A DNA stretch of 64,000 bases from Bacteroidota bacterium (GTDB lineage Bacteria; Bacteroidota; Bacteroidia; 2-12-FULL-35-15): assembly GCA_029237775.1 (NCBI GenBank), contig JAQZBR010000004.1, positions 310,001-374,000 of the forward strand, in the 5' to 3' direction. The position numbers and the translations under genes are program-made. Position 1 is the stretch's first letter. Every line of letters begins with the position of its first letter. The notes under the pieces were generated by a model. That model ran no database searches and had not been told where the DNA came from. It saw only the letters and a list, made by a program, of their open reading frames with translations. Shown piece by piece: positions 26,986-38,110 of the stretch.

Positions 26986-29900
26986 ATGAGGTTAACATTA
27001 CTCCTTATACTTTCTTTATTTACATTAAATTTCAGCACTTTCGGACAATGTGATCCTACAGTTCCTGTATTTAATGTGAATCTTACAGGAAATCCTTCGG
27101 GATCATGGACAAGTCCGTATGTACAACGAAATGGTAATTGTTGTGGAACTGTTGCTCCTGATAAATGCCTGAACTTTATAATCACACTTGATCCCGCAGC
27201 CGTTGGGATCAGCTTTAATATAATTGCCGGAGCTATTCCCGGTGGGGCATTATTTTATCAGATCAACTGCGGTCCACCAACCGCATTAGGCTCCCCTATT
27301 TGTTTGTCAGGCCCTGGTCCACACTTACTCACATTCTGCAAGCCCGGAAACAATCAAAATATTTACCAAATCACTTCTATACCGGGCGCAACCGGAGGAA
27401 CTAATATTGTTGTGAATGATGGTTGTATAGATACACTGCATGCTACAGGATTTAACGAATCCTCTGTTGTTTGGAATTCAATTGCACCAGGCGCTCCAGG
27501 GGCCTATAATTCTTTGCTTTCATGTTCGGACAGTTGTCTCAATCCAATTGTGACAGGTTCCGGGACACTACCTGCATACATTGATTATACTGTATGTGGC
27601 CGACCTGCTGCTCAATGTAATTTTGCTACTGTATGTGATACCGTAAGAGTGGTTTTCAATCCAACACTCGGGGTTACTATCGCGCCTATAAATCCGACTA
27701 TTTGTTTCGGACAAACCTCTACCACCATTACCGCAACGGGAAGCGGAGGAACGCCCCCCTATAGTTATTTATGGAATAGCGTCAACCCTTCAGCAAGCAT
27801 AAATGTCGGTACGGGAAATTACACGGTGCAGCTCTCCGATGCATCCGGGTGTCCGCCTACTTACGCCTCGGTCACAGTAACATCGTTTTCGGTAACAATT
27901 ACAGCCAATGCAGGCCCTGATCAAACCTTATGTTCTCAAACCACTCCGCATCCCATTCTTGCAGGTTCTGTAACCGGTGCCAGTGGAGGGATCTGGTCTG
28001 GGGGTGGCGGAACCTACAGCCCTAACAACGCTACTTTAAATGCTGTGTATACACCCACAGCGGCAGAGATCGCCAATGGTTTCGTGGATCTTACACTTAC
28101 AACAACAGGAAACGGAACATGTCCGTCAGCATCCGATATTGTAAGAATTAACTTTACGGGCTTCACAGGAACGGCTGCTGTTACTACAACGAATGTAAGC
28201 TGCTCAGGAGGGAGCAATGGTTCTGCAACTGTAACGATGACCGGAGGAACTCCTCCTTTCACGTACTCATGGAATACTGTGCCTGCGCAAACAAGTTCGA
28301 CAGCCACAAATCTTGTTGCCGGTACTTATTCGGTCACCATTACGAATGGGATCGGATGTACTTCTCAGACAACTGCAACTATTACTCAGCCTTTACCACT
28401 AGCGGTAAGTGGTGTGGTTACAAATGTGAGCTGTGCTGCAGGAAACAACGGATCTATCACTGTAACTTCTTCAGGAGGAACTTCTCCTTATCAGTATTTG
28501 TGGAGCCCCGGAAGTGCAACTACACCTACATTAAGTGGTCAGGTAGCGGGTACATATACTGTTTCCATCACCGACTCTAAAGGTTGTGTGATCACTTCCA
28601 ACTACACAATTACTCAACCTTTACCACTCTTGGTTGCAGTTACAAGAACGAACGTTAATTGTTTTGGTGGATCAAACGGAACGGCAACTTCAACAGTTAC
28701 GGGAGGAACCGGTCCTTATACTTATAACTGGACGCCTTCAGGAGGAACAGCTTCAACAGCCTCCGGACTGATCGCAGGAACTTACACTGTGACTGTCACC
28801 GATGCAAAAGGTTGTGTTGCAACGAACAGCGTTATCATCACTCAGCCGACACAGCTTGTTGGAAGTACAACAGTAAATAATGAAACATGTAATTATCTGA
28901 ACAACGGTTCAGCGACAGCAGTTGTATCAGGAGGTACACCTGCATATACCTATTTATGGCAACCCGGGGGAGCAACAACTGCGACTGCATCCGGATTAAG
29001 CAGCGGCACATACACGCTCACCGTGACTGATTCCAAAGGTTGCGTTGTTACTGCATTTGCGACAATCACGGAACCGGTTGTTTTGTCAGTAAGCCTGATC
29101 AACCAGGTGAATGTAAGTTGTTTTGCCGGAACTAACGGTTCTGTAACAGCGAGCCCTGCTGGCGGTACATCGGGGTACAGTTATTCTTGGACTCCGGGAG
29201 GCTCTACTTCACAAACATTATCAGGAGTTGCTGCAGGAACTTATACTGTGACAGTGACAGATGCCAACGGTTGTGTGATCCAGAATCAAACTACTATCAC
29301 TCAACCTGCCTTACCTCTTTCTGTTACAAACACTGTTACTAACGTGAGTTGTGCGGCAGGTACTAACGGTTCTATAACAGTAACGCCCGCAGGAGGCACA
29401 GCACCATATAGTTATTTATGGTCTCCGGGTGGACAAAATACAGGAACTGTTTCCGGCCTGGCAGCAGGAACTTATTCTGTTACGGTGACTGACGCTAAAG
29501 GATGTGTATTAAATGCATCATACACAATTACTCAACCTTTACCTCTCGCAATTACTTTTTCCCAAACAAATGTTAGTTGCTTTAATGGCGTTAACGGTTC
29601 AGCTACAGCCACTGTGACTGGCGGGACCGCGGGCTATTCTTACAACTGGGCACCAATGGGTGGTAACGCAGCCACAGCGACAGGATTACCTGCAGGAACA
29701 TATACTGTAACAGTCACAGATGCACAGGGATGTGTAGTAACAAACAGCGTTACGATCACACAACCACCGGCACTCATAGCAGCAACAACCGTGGTAAATG
29801 AGAGCTGTAACTATCTGAACAATGGGTCTGCAACTGCGACTCCTTCAGGCGGAACAGCTCCTTACACGTATTTATGGCAGCCCGGAAATTTAACTTCGAT

Positions 29901-32900
29901 CACGATCAGTGGACTCGCAAGTGGCACGTATAGCTTAACGGTGACTGACTCAAAGAGCTGTGTTGCTACAACAACTGCTGTTATAACAGAACCACCTGCA
30001 TTAGTTATCACCTTCAACTCACAGGTCAATGTGAGTTGTTTTAGCGGAAGCAATGGTGCTGTTGCTGCAACACCAAGCGGAGGAACCCCGGGATACACAT
30101 ATTCATGGATGCCGGGAGGAGCGACTACCAGTGCAGTTTCCGGTTTAATTGCAGGCACATATACTCTAACAATTACTGATGCAAACGGATGTACAGTTCA
30201 AAATCAGGTAACGATCACACAACCGCCTGTTCTAACGGTAACCTCTGCAATTACAAATGTTTCATGCAATTCGGGTAATAATGGTTCTATAACTGCTATT
30301 CCCGCAGGTGGAACTCCTCCATACAGCTACCTATGGCTTACAGGCGGACAAACTACAGCGACTATCAGCGGACAAACAGCAGGAACATATTCTGTTCAAG
30401 TCACAGATGCATTAGGTTGTCAGCTTACAACAGGCTTCACAATTACTCAACCGCTTCCTTTAGCCATAACATTTACACCAACTAATGTTTCTTGCTTCAA
30501 TGGAACCAATGGTGCTGCCACGAGCACTGTAACAGGTGGAACACCGCCATATTCGTATATGTGGAGCACAGGAGCTGTGACTCCAAATGTAACCGGTCTT
30601 ACTGCCGGCACATACACATTGACAGTTACAGATAACCTTGGATGTGTACTTAGCAATACGGTTGTGATAACACAGCCAACGGCCCTCGTTGTAAATGTTA
30701 GTGTTACGAACGAAACCTGTAATTATCTGAATAATGGTTCTGCTACAGCATCCGGCTCCGGAGGAACTCCCGGGTATACCTACTCATGGCAGCCGGGTAA
30801 TTTAGCTGCAGGAACGATTTCAAATCTTTCTTCAGGAACTTACACTGTAACCGCAACAGACGCTTTAGGTTGCACAACCACCAATACGGCAATAATTACG
30901 GAACCCACTCCCCTGGCTATTGCCTTTAACGGACAGGCCGATGTAAGCTGTTTTGGAGGTAATGACGGATCTGTATCAGCAATCCCCTCCGGTGGAACAC
31001 CTAATTACAGTTATTTGTGGATGCCGGGTGGAGCAACGACCAACTCTGTGTCGAATTTAGCCGCAGGAACTTACACACTCACAATTACCGATGCTAACGG
31101 TTGTACAGTGCAAAATACTATAACCATTACTCAGCCGCTTAGCCCCCTTTCTGTTTCAGGTACATCAACCCCTACAAATTGTTTTGATGGAGCGGATGGG
31201 ACAGCAACAGTAAATGCTGCAGGTGGAACCGGTCCGTATACATATTATTGGATGCCAATGAATATTTCCGGGCAGACGATCACGAATCTTCTTGCAGGAA
31301 CTTACACTGTGGAAGCTACCGATTCGAAAGGTTGCATTGCTACGAATACAGTCGTTGTTAATCAGCCACCACAGTTAATCCTTATTACCTCAACCGTAAA
31401 TTCGAATTGTGGTTTCCCGACTGGTCAGGCATCGGTAACCGTAACAGGAGGGTTTACGCCCTATACATATTCCTGGTCATCCGGCTCTAACACTGCCTCC
31501 GCTACGGGTTTGATTGCGGGACCATACACAGTGACCGTTACTGACCAGAATGGTTGTGTTGAAACACAATTTGCAAACGTAAATGATAATTCAGGTCCTT
31601 CAGCAACAATCTTTAACGTGATCAATGTTACCTGTTATGGTGGCAACAATGGTTCTGCCTCTGTAGGTGTAGCAGGAGGAACCGGTCCTTTCACCTACAA
31701 CTGGACTCCTTATGGAGGTACTGGTGTAACTGCGACAGGCCTTGTCGCAGGCTCTTACACTGTAACAGTCCTTGACGCGAATGGATGCCAGTCGAATGCT
31801 ACAACAAGCCCTGATATTTTGCAGCCACCACCGATCTATGTGAATGTTAGCACCAATCCGGTAAGCTGTTTCGGTGGCAGCGATGGGACGGCATCAGCGG
31901 TTGCTTCGGGCGGTTATCCGGGCACAACAGGTTATACTTACAACTGGCTTCCCGGTGGAACCAGCGGGCCATCCGTGACGGGCCTTACAGCAACTACGTT
32001 TACAGTACAGGTTACCGATTCAAATAGTTGTGTACATAATGAACCTTTTACGATCACAGAGCCGTCAGCGGCATTATCGGTAGCTGTTTCATTTACGGCA
32101 GCGAATTGCAGCGGAAGCTCTGACGGTACATTATCTGCAGTTGCTGCGGGAGGTACAGGCCCTTACAATTATAACTGGATGCCGGGTAATCTGGCGGGTG
32201 CAAATCTTTCATCAATGCCTGCAGGAACTTACACAGTCACTGTGCAGGATTCCAAAGGTTGCTCGGTAACAAACTCAATTACGATCATACAACCGACACC
32301 AATTCTGCTGAGCAGTTCGAGTGTAAATTCTAATTGCAGTTTGCCGAATGGGCAAGCGACTGTTTCAGCATCCGGGGGAACACCGGGCTATAGCTATCTA
32401 TGGTCAACCGGTGGAACTAACGCAACGGAAACAGGACTTCTATTTGGAACTTATACAGTTACTGTTACAGATGCCAATGGTTGTATATCAACGACAAGTG
32501 TTACCGTAAGCGACAATGCAGGTCCTGTAGTGTCTGTATCATCGGTAACGAACGTAAGCTGTTACGGTGGAACGAACGGGACGGCTACTGCAACTGTTAC
32601 CGGAGGGGCCTTCCCTTTCACTTACTCATGGACTCCATTAGGAGGAGTTAATGCTACCGCGACAGGATTATCTGCAGGAACCTATACGGTGATTGCCACT
32701 GATGCAAACGGTTGTGCATCTCAACCGGCTGTCAGTGGAATGATCACTCAACCTTCAATTGTTATAATCAATACAACAACAAACAATGTTACATGTCTCG
32801 GAGCAAATAACGGATCAGTAACTGCATCCGCTTCAGGAGGAACGCCCGGATACACTTATTTATGGCTGCCTTCAACTAATGCGGCAACCATGACGAACCT

Positions 32901-35900
32901 CGCACCGGGAACTTATACCGTTCAGGTAACCGATGCGAACAGTTGTGTTCAAACTGCAACGGCATCGATAACTCAACCTTCTGCAGCGCTTTCGGTAAGC
33001 ACCGCTGCTATACCGGTCTCATGTTTCGGAGGAAGCAATGGAGGTGGAACTGCAATAGCTTCTGGAGGTACAGCGCCTTACGGTTATACCTGGATGCCGG
33101 GTGCAGTATCAGGGCCTGCGATAGGCGGAGTCGCGATCGGAACATATACAGTGACTGCCACAGATCTTAATGGTTGTACTGCAACCAACACTATTATTGT
33201 AACTCAACCTACTGTAATAACTATAAGCACAGGAAGTGATAATGCCAGCTGCGGAACAGCGAGCGGTGTCGCATACGCGTCTGCTTCGGGTGGTACTCCG
33301 ACATATTCATACTTATGGAATCCGGGAGCAATAGCCAATGACTCCGCAGCCTTTGCACCTCCGGGAAATTATACTGTAACAGTTACCGACAATAACGGAT
33401 GTGTATCCACTGCAAGTGTCGCAGTGAATAATAATCCGGGGCCTGTTGCATCTGTTACCTCATCAACGAATGTTAGCTGTTTTGGCGGCTCTGATGGAAC
33501 TGCTACATCAGGACTTACAAGCGGATCACCTCCTTTCACATATTCATGGTTACCTTTGGGGGGAAATAACCCGGTTGCGACAGGCTTGATCGCAGGAACA
33601 TATACCGTAACTATAACAGATAACAATGGTTGTATCTCAACTGCTGTAAGCCCACTCATTACACAACCAACACAGCTGAATGTAAACGTTACAACTACCA
33701 ATGTAAGCTGTAATGGGGGAAATAACGGAACAGCAATGGCCGCTGCAGGTGGAGGAACTCCCGGATACACTTATCAATGGTTACCATCAGGCAGCGCAGG
33801 CAGCAGCATCTCTTCACTGATCGCAGGTACCTATACTGTTCAGGCTACCGACAACAAATCATGTACACAAACAGCAACATTTGTGATAACGGAACCAGCT
33901 GTTCTCACAGCAAGCATTTCCGGTTCATCTAACGTTAGCTGCTTCGGAGGCAGCAACGGATCCGCCACAGCTACAGGCAACGGAGGAACCCCATTTTACA
34001 CATATAACTGGATGCCTTATGGAGGCACGAACGCAACGGCAAACGGATTAATAGCAGGAACCTATACGGTTACAGTAAAAGACTCTAACAATTGCTCGAC
34101 AACTGCAAGTATTATCATTACACAACCGGTTCAGGCTCTTTCGGCTACTGCTTCCGGAACATCGACTTTATGCTTTGGTTCATCCGATGGCACCGCAACC
34201 GTAACTGCAGCCGGGGGAACCTCAGGTTACACTTACCTATGGAGCCCTCTTGGAGGAACAGGCGCAACTGCTACAGGGCTTCCTGCAAATGCTTACACCG
34301 TTCTCGTTACCGATGCTAACGGATGTCAGACGAATGCTTCAGTTAATATCGGACAACCTACTATTATTACTGCTTCATTAAGCAGCGTTAGTCCTTCATG
34401 TGGTTTTGCAAATGGCTCAATCACATCTCTTATTTCCGGAGGAACAGGTCCTTACACTTATTTCTGGACACCGGGAGGAGCAACCACAGCTGATATCTCG
34501 AATGTTGGGCCCGGCAATTACACTTTGCAGATAACCGATGTACAAAATTGTATTCAAAGTGTTTCCACTACACTTTCAAACATTGCAGGTCCGGATGTTG
34601 TCATCTCATCTATAACTAATGTATCCTGCTTTGGTGGTAATAATGGTACAGCTACTGCTTTTATTTCTGCAGGCTCTCCTCCATACACCATGTCGTGGGG
34701 GCCTTTCGGAGGCAATGGGATCACCGGGACCGGATTGTCGGCAGGCACATATACAATAACAGTAACCGATTCACTTGGTTGCAATAATACTGCGACAGCT
34801 ACTATTACAGAACCTACTCAACTCGGGATTTCCATTAGTTCACTGACAGATGTTTCCTGTTTTAACGGAAGCAATGGTACAGTTACAGTTACCGGAACCG
34901 GTGGAACTTCTCCGTATACTTATGTATGGTCTACGGGAGAAACTGCTGCAACAATTGACTCTCTTTCAGCTGCAACGTACACTGTAACAAGTACGGACTT
35001 TAACAATTGCATCACCTCAATCTCAATCAACATTGACCAGCCGGATTCACTGCTTATGACTATTGGTACCGTGACCGGTCCAAGCTGTTTTAATAGCACT
35101 AATGGTAGTGCTGTAATTATTGCTACCGGTGGTACTATCCCTTATACCTATTTGTGGTCGAATGGACAAACGGGAAGTATCGGACAAAATCTGGCAGCAG
35201 GAACTTATTCAGTTGTAATCACAGACGCGAATAATTGTATTGCCATAGACAGTCTTACCCTCACGCAGCCACCGCAGGTTATTACGACAGCAAGTGATAA
35301 CGATACTATCTGTCTTGGCTCGTCAGGCAGCGTTTCTGCTACAGCTACCGGTGGTGTAGGTAACTATTATTACGTTTGGAATCCGGGGCCGTCAATTAAT
35401 TCAGGAACCTTAAATGCAACTCCAACAGCAAACACAGAATATATTGTTGTTGCATACGATCAGGATGGTTGCGCTGGAACGCCTGACTCTGTTTCAATGA
35501 TCGTGTATTATTTAACAGGTGCAAATGTTGACGCAATAGCTTACTCACCGATTTGTCCCGGACAGGTATCAACTGTATACGTTCAGCTTTCAGGAATTAC
35601 CGGACCTGTTACATACGCCTGGAACAATGGACTAGGAAACGGCCCGGGCGCATACCTTGTCACACCCAACGTACCGACTACATATATTGTAACGGTAACA
35701 AATTCCTGTGGAGCAAGTATTACCGATTCAGCAACTGTTACATTCAATCCTCCTCCGGTTATTGCTTTATCTTCCGACACTAATTCTGTTTGTGTACCAG
35801 ATGTAGTTCAGTTCAACGACAGTTCAATCACCGGTAATGTGAATGACCCGATAATATCATGGTATTGGAACTTTGGTGACGGTACATCTTCTACGTTGCA

Positions 35901-36564
35901 GAATCCGACACATACTTATCCTTCTGCAGGAACATTCCCTGTAACTGTTACGGTAACCACTTCAGGCGGTTGTACTAACAATAACGGATCTGCACCATAT
36001 ATAATAAATGCTCATCCTTATCCTGTAGCTGCCTTTACCTTGAACGCCACTTATTTCAATTTACCGTACGACCAACTGATCGCGACCAATCAATCTGTGG
36101 GAGCAACTACATACGTATGGAACTTTGGCGATGGCGGAACATCAACAGCAATGAATCCAACCTACCTGTATTCAGAAGTTGGGATCTATCCTGTTATGAT
36201 GATCGCGAGCAACAATTTTGGTTGTTCAGACACCGCATACTCTCAGGTTGAAACCAATGCCGATGTTATTTTCCCTAACGTATTTACTCCGAATCCTGAA
36301 GGTCCTTCAGGAGGTTTCTATGATATTACAAGTTTAACGAATGATATCTTCTTCCCTTACACTTCGGGTGTTACAGAATTTAAACTGCAGATCTTTAATC
36401 GTTGGGGTGAACTTATTTTTGAAACCTTTGATGTTAAACAAGGTTGGGACGGATACTATCGCGGCCAACTTTGTCAGCAGGATGTATACATCTGGAAAGC
36501 ATACTTAAAATTAAACAACGGAAGAACATTTAATAAAACTGGGGATGTTACGCTGCTTCGATAA
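26986..36564 (+). CDS. Giant SprB-repeat adhesin, T9SS type B cargo
   Basis: 3192 residues. Signal peptide (MRLTLLLILSLFTLNFSTFGQ), then a unique N-terminal region of about 250 residues and two divergent beta units. Residues about 395-2765 hold some 31 SprB modules of about 75 residues, each beginning TNVSCFGGxNG, with GGTPPYxYxW in the middle and TVTDxxGC near the end, so two cysteines per module. Two PKD-like units follow (WYWNFGDGTSST, YVWNFGDGGTST; about 2918-3088). The last 100 residues are a type B sorting domain (IFPNVFTPNPEG, FNRWGELIFE, GWDGYYRG). In Flavobacterium, SprB is a mobile gliding adhesin; a surface adhesive role here is inference. It heads a three-gene operon. Confidence 0.95.
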   Translation: MRLTLLLILSLFTLNFSTFGQCDPTVPVFNVNLTGNPSGSWTSPYVQRNGNCCGTVAPDKCLNFIITLDPAAVGISFNIIAGAIPGGALFYQINCGPPTALGSPICLSGPGPHLLTFCKPGNNQNIYQITSIPGATGGTNIVVNDGCIDTLHATGFNESSVVWNSIAPGAPGAYNSLLSCSDSCLNPIVTGSGTLPAYIDYTVCGRPAAQCNFATVCDTVRVVFNPTLGVTIAPINPTICFGQTSTTITATGSGGTPPYSYLWNSVNPSASINVGTGNYTVQLSDASGCPPTYASVTVTSFSVTITANAGPDQTLCSQTTPHPILAGSVTGASGGIWSGGGGTYSPNNATLNAVYTPTAAEIANGFVDLTLTTTGNGTCPSASDIVRINFTGFTGTAAVTTTNVSCSGGSNGSATVTMTGGTPPFTYSWNTVPAQTSSTATNLVAGTYSVTITNGIGCTSQTTATITQPLPLAVSGVVTNVSCAAGNNGSITVTSSGGTSPYQYLWSPGSATTPTLSGQVAGTYTVSITDSKGCVITSNYTITQPLPLLVAVTRTNVNCFGGSNGTATSTVTGGTGPYTYNWTPSGGTASTASGLIAGTYTVTVTDAKGCVATNSVIITQPTQLVGSTTVNNETCNYLNNGSATAVVSGGTPAYTYLWQPGGATTATASGLSSGTYTLTVTDSKGCVVTAFATITEPVVLSVSLINQVNVSCFAGTNGSVTASPAGGTSGYSYSWTPGGSTSQTLSGVAAGTYTVTVTDANGCVIQNQTTITQPALPLSVTNTVTNVSCAAGTNGSITVTPAGGTAPYSYLWSPGGQNTGTVSGLAAGTYSVTVTDAKGCVLNASYTITQPLPLAITFSQTNVSCFNGVNGSATATVTGGTAGYSYNWAPMGGNAATATGLPAGTYTVTVTDAQGCVVTNSVTITQPPALIAATTVVNESCNYLNNGSATATPSGGTAPYTYLWQPGNLTSITISGLASGTYSLTVTDSKSCVATTTAVITEPPALVITFNSQVNVSCFSGSNGAVAATPSGGTPGYTYSWMPGGATTSAVSGLIAGTYTLTITDANGCTVQNQVTITQPPVLTVTSAITNVSCNSGNNGSITAIPAGGTPPYSYLWLTGGQTTATISGQTAGTYSVQVTDALGCQLTTGFTITQPLPLAITFTPTNVSCFNGTNGAATSTVTGGTPPYSYMWSTGAVTPNVTGLTAGTYTLTVTDNLGCVLSNTVVITQPTALVVNVSVTNETCNYLNNGSATASGSGGTPGYTYSWQPGNLAAGTISNLSSGTYTVTATDALGCTTTNTAIITEPTPLAIAFNGQADVSCFGGNDGSVSAIPSGGTPNYSYLWMPGGATTNSVSNLAAGTYTLTITDANGCTVQNTITITQPLSPLSVSGTSTPTNCFDGADGTATVNAAGGTGPYTYYWMPMNISGQTITNLLAGTYTVEATDSKGCIATNTVVVNQPPQLILITSTVNSNCGFPTGQASVTVTGGFTPYTYSWSSGSNTASATGLIAGPYTVTVTDQNGCVETQFANVNDNSGPSATIFNVINVTCYGGNNGSASVGVAGGTGPFTYNWTPYGGTGVTATGLVAGSYTVTVLDANGCQSNATTSPDILQPPPIYVNVSTNPVSCFGGSDGTASAVASGGYPGTTGYTYNWLPGGTSGPSVTGLTATTFTVQVTDSNSCVHNEPFTITEPSAALSVAVSFTAANCSGSSDGTLSAVAAGGTGPYNYNWMPGNLAGANLSSMPAGTYTVTVQDSKGCSVTNSITIIQPTPILLSSSSVNSNCSLPNGQATVSASGGTPGYSYLWSTGGTNATETGLLFGTYTVTVTDANGCISTTSVTVSDNAGPVVSVSSVTNVSCYGGTNGTATATVTGGAFPFTYSWTPLGGVNATATGLSAGTYTVIATDANGCASQPAVSGMITQPSIVIINTTTNNVTCLGANNGSVTASASGGTPGYTYLWLPSTNAATMTNLAPGTYTVQVTDANSCVQTATASITQPSAALSVSTAAIPVSCFGGSNGGGTAIASGGTAPYGYTWMPGAVSGPAIGGVAIGTYTVTATDLNGCTATNTIIVTQPTVITISTGSDNASCGTASGVAYASASGGTPTYSYLWNPGAIANDSAAFAPPGNYTVTVTDNNGCVSTASVAVNNNPGPVASVTSSTNVSCFGGSDGTATSGLTSGSPPFTYSWLPLGGNNPVATGLIAGTYTVTITDNNGCISTAVSPLITQPTQLNVNVTTTNVSCNGGNNGTAMAAAGGGTPGYTYQWLPSGSAGSSISSLIAGTYTVQATDNKSCTQTATFVITEPAVLTASISGSSNVSCFGGSNGSATATGNGGTPFYTYNWMPYGGTNATANGLIAGTYTVTVKDSNNCSTTASIIITQPVQALSATASGTSTLCFGSSDGTATVTAAGGTSGYTYLWSPLGGTGATATGLPANAYTVLVTDANGCQTNASVNIGQPTIITASLSSVSPSCGFANGSITSLISGGTGPYTYFWTPGGATTADISNVGPGNYTLQITDVQNCIQSVSTTLSNIAGPDVVISSITNVSCFGGNNGTATAFISAGSPPYTMSWGPFGGNGITGTGLSAGTYTITVTDSLGCNNTATATITEPTQLGISISSLTDVSCFNGSNGTVTVTGTGGTSPYTYVWSTGETAATIDSLSAATYTVTSTDFNNCITSISINIDQPDSLLMTIGTVTGPSCFNSTNGSAVIIATGGTIPYTYLWSNGQTGSIGQNLAAGTYSVVITDANNCIAIDSLTLTQPPQVITTASDNDTICLGSSGSVSATATGGVGNYYYVWNPGPSINSGTLNATPTANTEYIVVAYDQDGCAGTPDSVSMIVYYLTGANVDAIAYSPICPGQVSTVYVQLSGITGPVTYAWNNGLGNGPGAYLVTPNVPTTYIVTVTNSCGASITDSATVTFNPPPVIALSSDTNSVCVPDVVQFNDSSITGNVNDPIISWYWNFGDGTSSTLQNPTHTYPSAGTFPVTVTVTTSGGCTNNNGSAPYIINAHPYPVAAFTLNATYFNLPYDQLIATNQSVGATTYVWNFGDGGTSTAMNPTYLYSEVGIYPVMMIASNNFGCSDTAYSQVETNADVIFPNVFTPNPEGPSGGFYDITSLTNDIFFPYTSGVTEFKLQIFNRWGELIFETFDVKQGWDGYYRGQLCQQDVYIWKAYLKLNNGRTFNKTGDVTLLR
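28410..31160 (+). repeat. Higher-order repeat: three copies of a four-module SprB block
   Basis: Modules run A-B-C-D three times with a period of about 915 bp (starts near 28417, 29335 and 30250). The C module always carries ETCNYLNNGSAT or ESCNYLNNGSAT; the D module starts QVNVSCF or QADVSCF; the A module ends in TITQPLPL. This points to duplication of a whole block. Confidence 0.8.
31380..34600 (+). repeat. Second SprB block series (E-F-G-H type)
   Basis: E modules, marked by a Cys followed by no FGG (NSNCGFPTGQ, NSNCSLPNGQ, NASCGTASG, SPSCGFANG) and a closing N-x-GP linker, start near 31390, 32320, 33238 and 34390. The first two intervals are close to 920-930 bp; the last is longer by about one module. 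Confidence 0.65.
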
Positions 36565-38110
36565 AAAATATCTAACTGTGCTGATCTTAACACTGATCTT
36601 CAGCAATTGCTTTTCCCAGCTTACGCCAAGGGAGAACAGAAAGCTGTTTATGAAAGCTGATAAGGCATTTGATTATGGGGATTATTTAAATGCACTCAGC
36701 ATTTACAATAAGATCTACCCTTCAGACAGTACCAATGATGAGCTTAATTATAAAATAGGTGTTTGCAATTTCGAGATCAAAAGGCCAAGAACACAATCTA
36801 AAAAGTATTTTGAAAAAGTTTCAGCATCCGACTTTCCTGAAACAAATTATTACCTCGGAAGAATATATCATCTCGAAAGAGCATATGATAAAGCTATCGG
36901 ATATTACACGCAATATAAATATCTGGCTCAGGGTGTTGATCATACCCGGAAAGAAATTGATGACCTCATTCAGAAGTCGCAAACTGCAATGCTTATGGAG
37001 TCAAGAGCAGATAACTCGCTTCAGATCAAAAATCTTGGAGAAGGTATCAACTCTGAATATGCCGAATATGCTCCTCTGATTCCCGCTGATGGAAGTTTTC
37101 TCATGTTCACATCCAGGAGAAAAAACAATGTGTGGACAAACACAGATCCTCATGGAAACTTCTTTGAAGATATTTATGTTTCGGACAGAAGCGGAGAAGA
37201 ATGGCAGAAACCAAGAATGCTTGATACCAACATCAACACATTGGTTCATGACGCCTGCACTGGATTATCTGCAGACGGTGAAAAGTTAATGCTTTACCGC
37301 ACGAGCAAGGATCTTAAAAGCGGGGATATTTACGAAAGTCAGTTGACTGATAAGAAATGGTCCGACCCTAAACTTCTTGGATCTGTTGTTAACTCACCTG
37401 AGTTTCTTGAAACTAGCGCCTGCTATTCAACGAATGGTGATATCCTGTTTTTTTCCAGCAACAGACCTGGCGGACTCGGAGGTAAGGATCTTTATTTGTC
37501 GAGAAAATTACCGAATGGAAATTGGGGAGAGCCATTTAACCTGGGCCCGAATATCAACACTGAATATGACGAGGACGCACCTTTCATCCATCCTGCGGTT
37601 AACACTCTTTATTTCAGTTCTGAAGGGCATAAGAATATGGGAGGGTATGATATTTTCAAATCCAACTTTGATGAAACGGGGTTATTCACGAGTCCGGAAA
37701 ATTTAGGCGCACCAATAAATACAGCTGACGATGACATATTTTTTGTTCTTAGCACCGATGCATCAACAGGTTATCTGTCATCCGAAAGGCCTGGCGGATT
37801 TGGCTCCCAGGATATCTACAGTGTCTTCTTCCCTGTCAACAACATTCCATTGAACGTTTATAATATTTATGTTTTTGATGACTCAGATAAAATAATCAAG
37901 AGTGTTGACATTCTGATCACCGATATGGAGAAAAAGGCTGTACACGGCATGTATAAGTCGAATGAGAATACAGGAAAAGCAATTGTCATCTCTACTCCCG
38001 GTAAGGAGTATAGAATTGCGATACAGTCACCAGGTTATGAACCATACATTTCAAATGTTAAGTTAACACCTGATAAGGAAAATATTTTCCGGCTTGTTAA
38101 ACAGAAATAA
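36545..38110 (+). CDS. TPR/PD40 beta-propeller envelope protein, PorE-like without OmpA domain
   Basis: 521 residues. N-terminal signal (YLTVLILTLIFSNCFSQ). Residues about 30-145 are tetratricopeptide-like helices (FMKADKAFDYGDYLNALSIYNKIY). Residues about 165-430 are a WD40-like (PD40) propeller with repeated FFSSNRPGGLGGKDLY, YFSSEGHKNMGGYDIF and YLSSERPGGFGSQDIY motifs. The last 90 residues are a carboxypeptidase-regulatory-like fold. This is the PorE order (TPR, propeller, CRD) minus the peptidoglycan-binding OmpA domain. The start overlaps the adhesin stop by 20 bases, and its TAA overlaps the next ATG (TAATG). It probably forms a complex with the adhesin and the PorP that follows. Confidence 0.85.
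   Translation: MLRCFDKKYLTVLILTLIFSNCFSQLTPRENRKLFMKADKAFDYGDYLNALSIYNKIYPSDSTNDELNYKIGVCNFEIKRPRTQSKKYFEKVSASDFPETNYYLGRIYHLERAYDKAIGYYTQYKYLAQGVDHTRKEIDDLIQKSQTAMLMESRADNSLQIKNLGEGINSEYAEYAPLIPADGSFLMFTSRRKNNVWTNTDPHGNFFEDIYVSDRSGEEWQKPRMLDTNINTLVHDACTGLSADGEKLMLYRTSKDLKSGDIYESQLTDKKWSDPKLLGSVVNSPEFLETSACYSTNGDILFFSSNRPGGLGGKDLYLSRKLPNGNWGEPFNLGPNINTEYDEDAPFIHPAVNTLYFSSEGHKNMGGYDIFKSNFDETGLFTSPENLGAPINTADDDIFFVLSTDASTGYLSSERPGGFGSQDIYSVFFPVNNIPLNVYNIYVFDDSDKIIKSVDILITDMEKKAVHGMYKSNENTGKAIVISTPGKEYRIAIQSPGYEPYISNVKLTPDKENIFRLVKQK

Noticed and set aside
28000-35300. Many antisense and shifted open frames inside the SprB repeats
   Set aside because: They repeat with the module period and encode no consistent domain; the 3192-residue frame explains the sequence.
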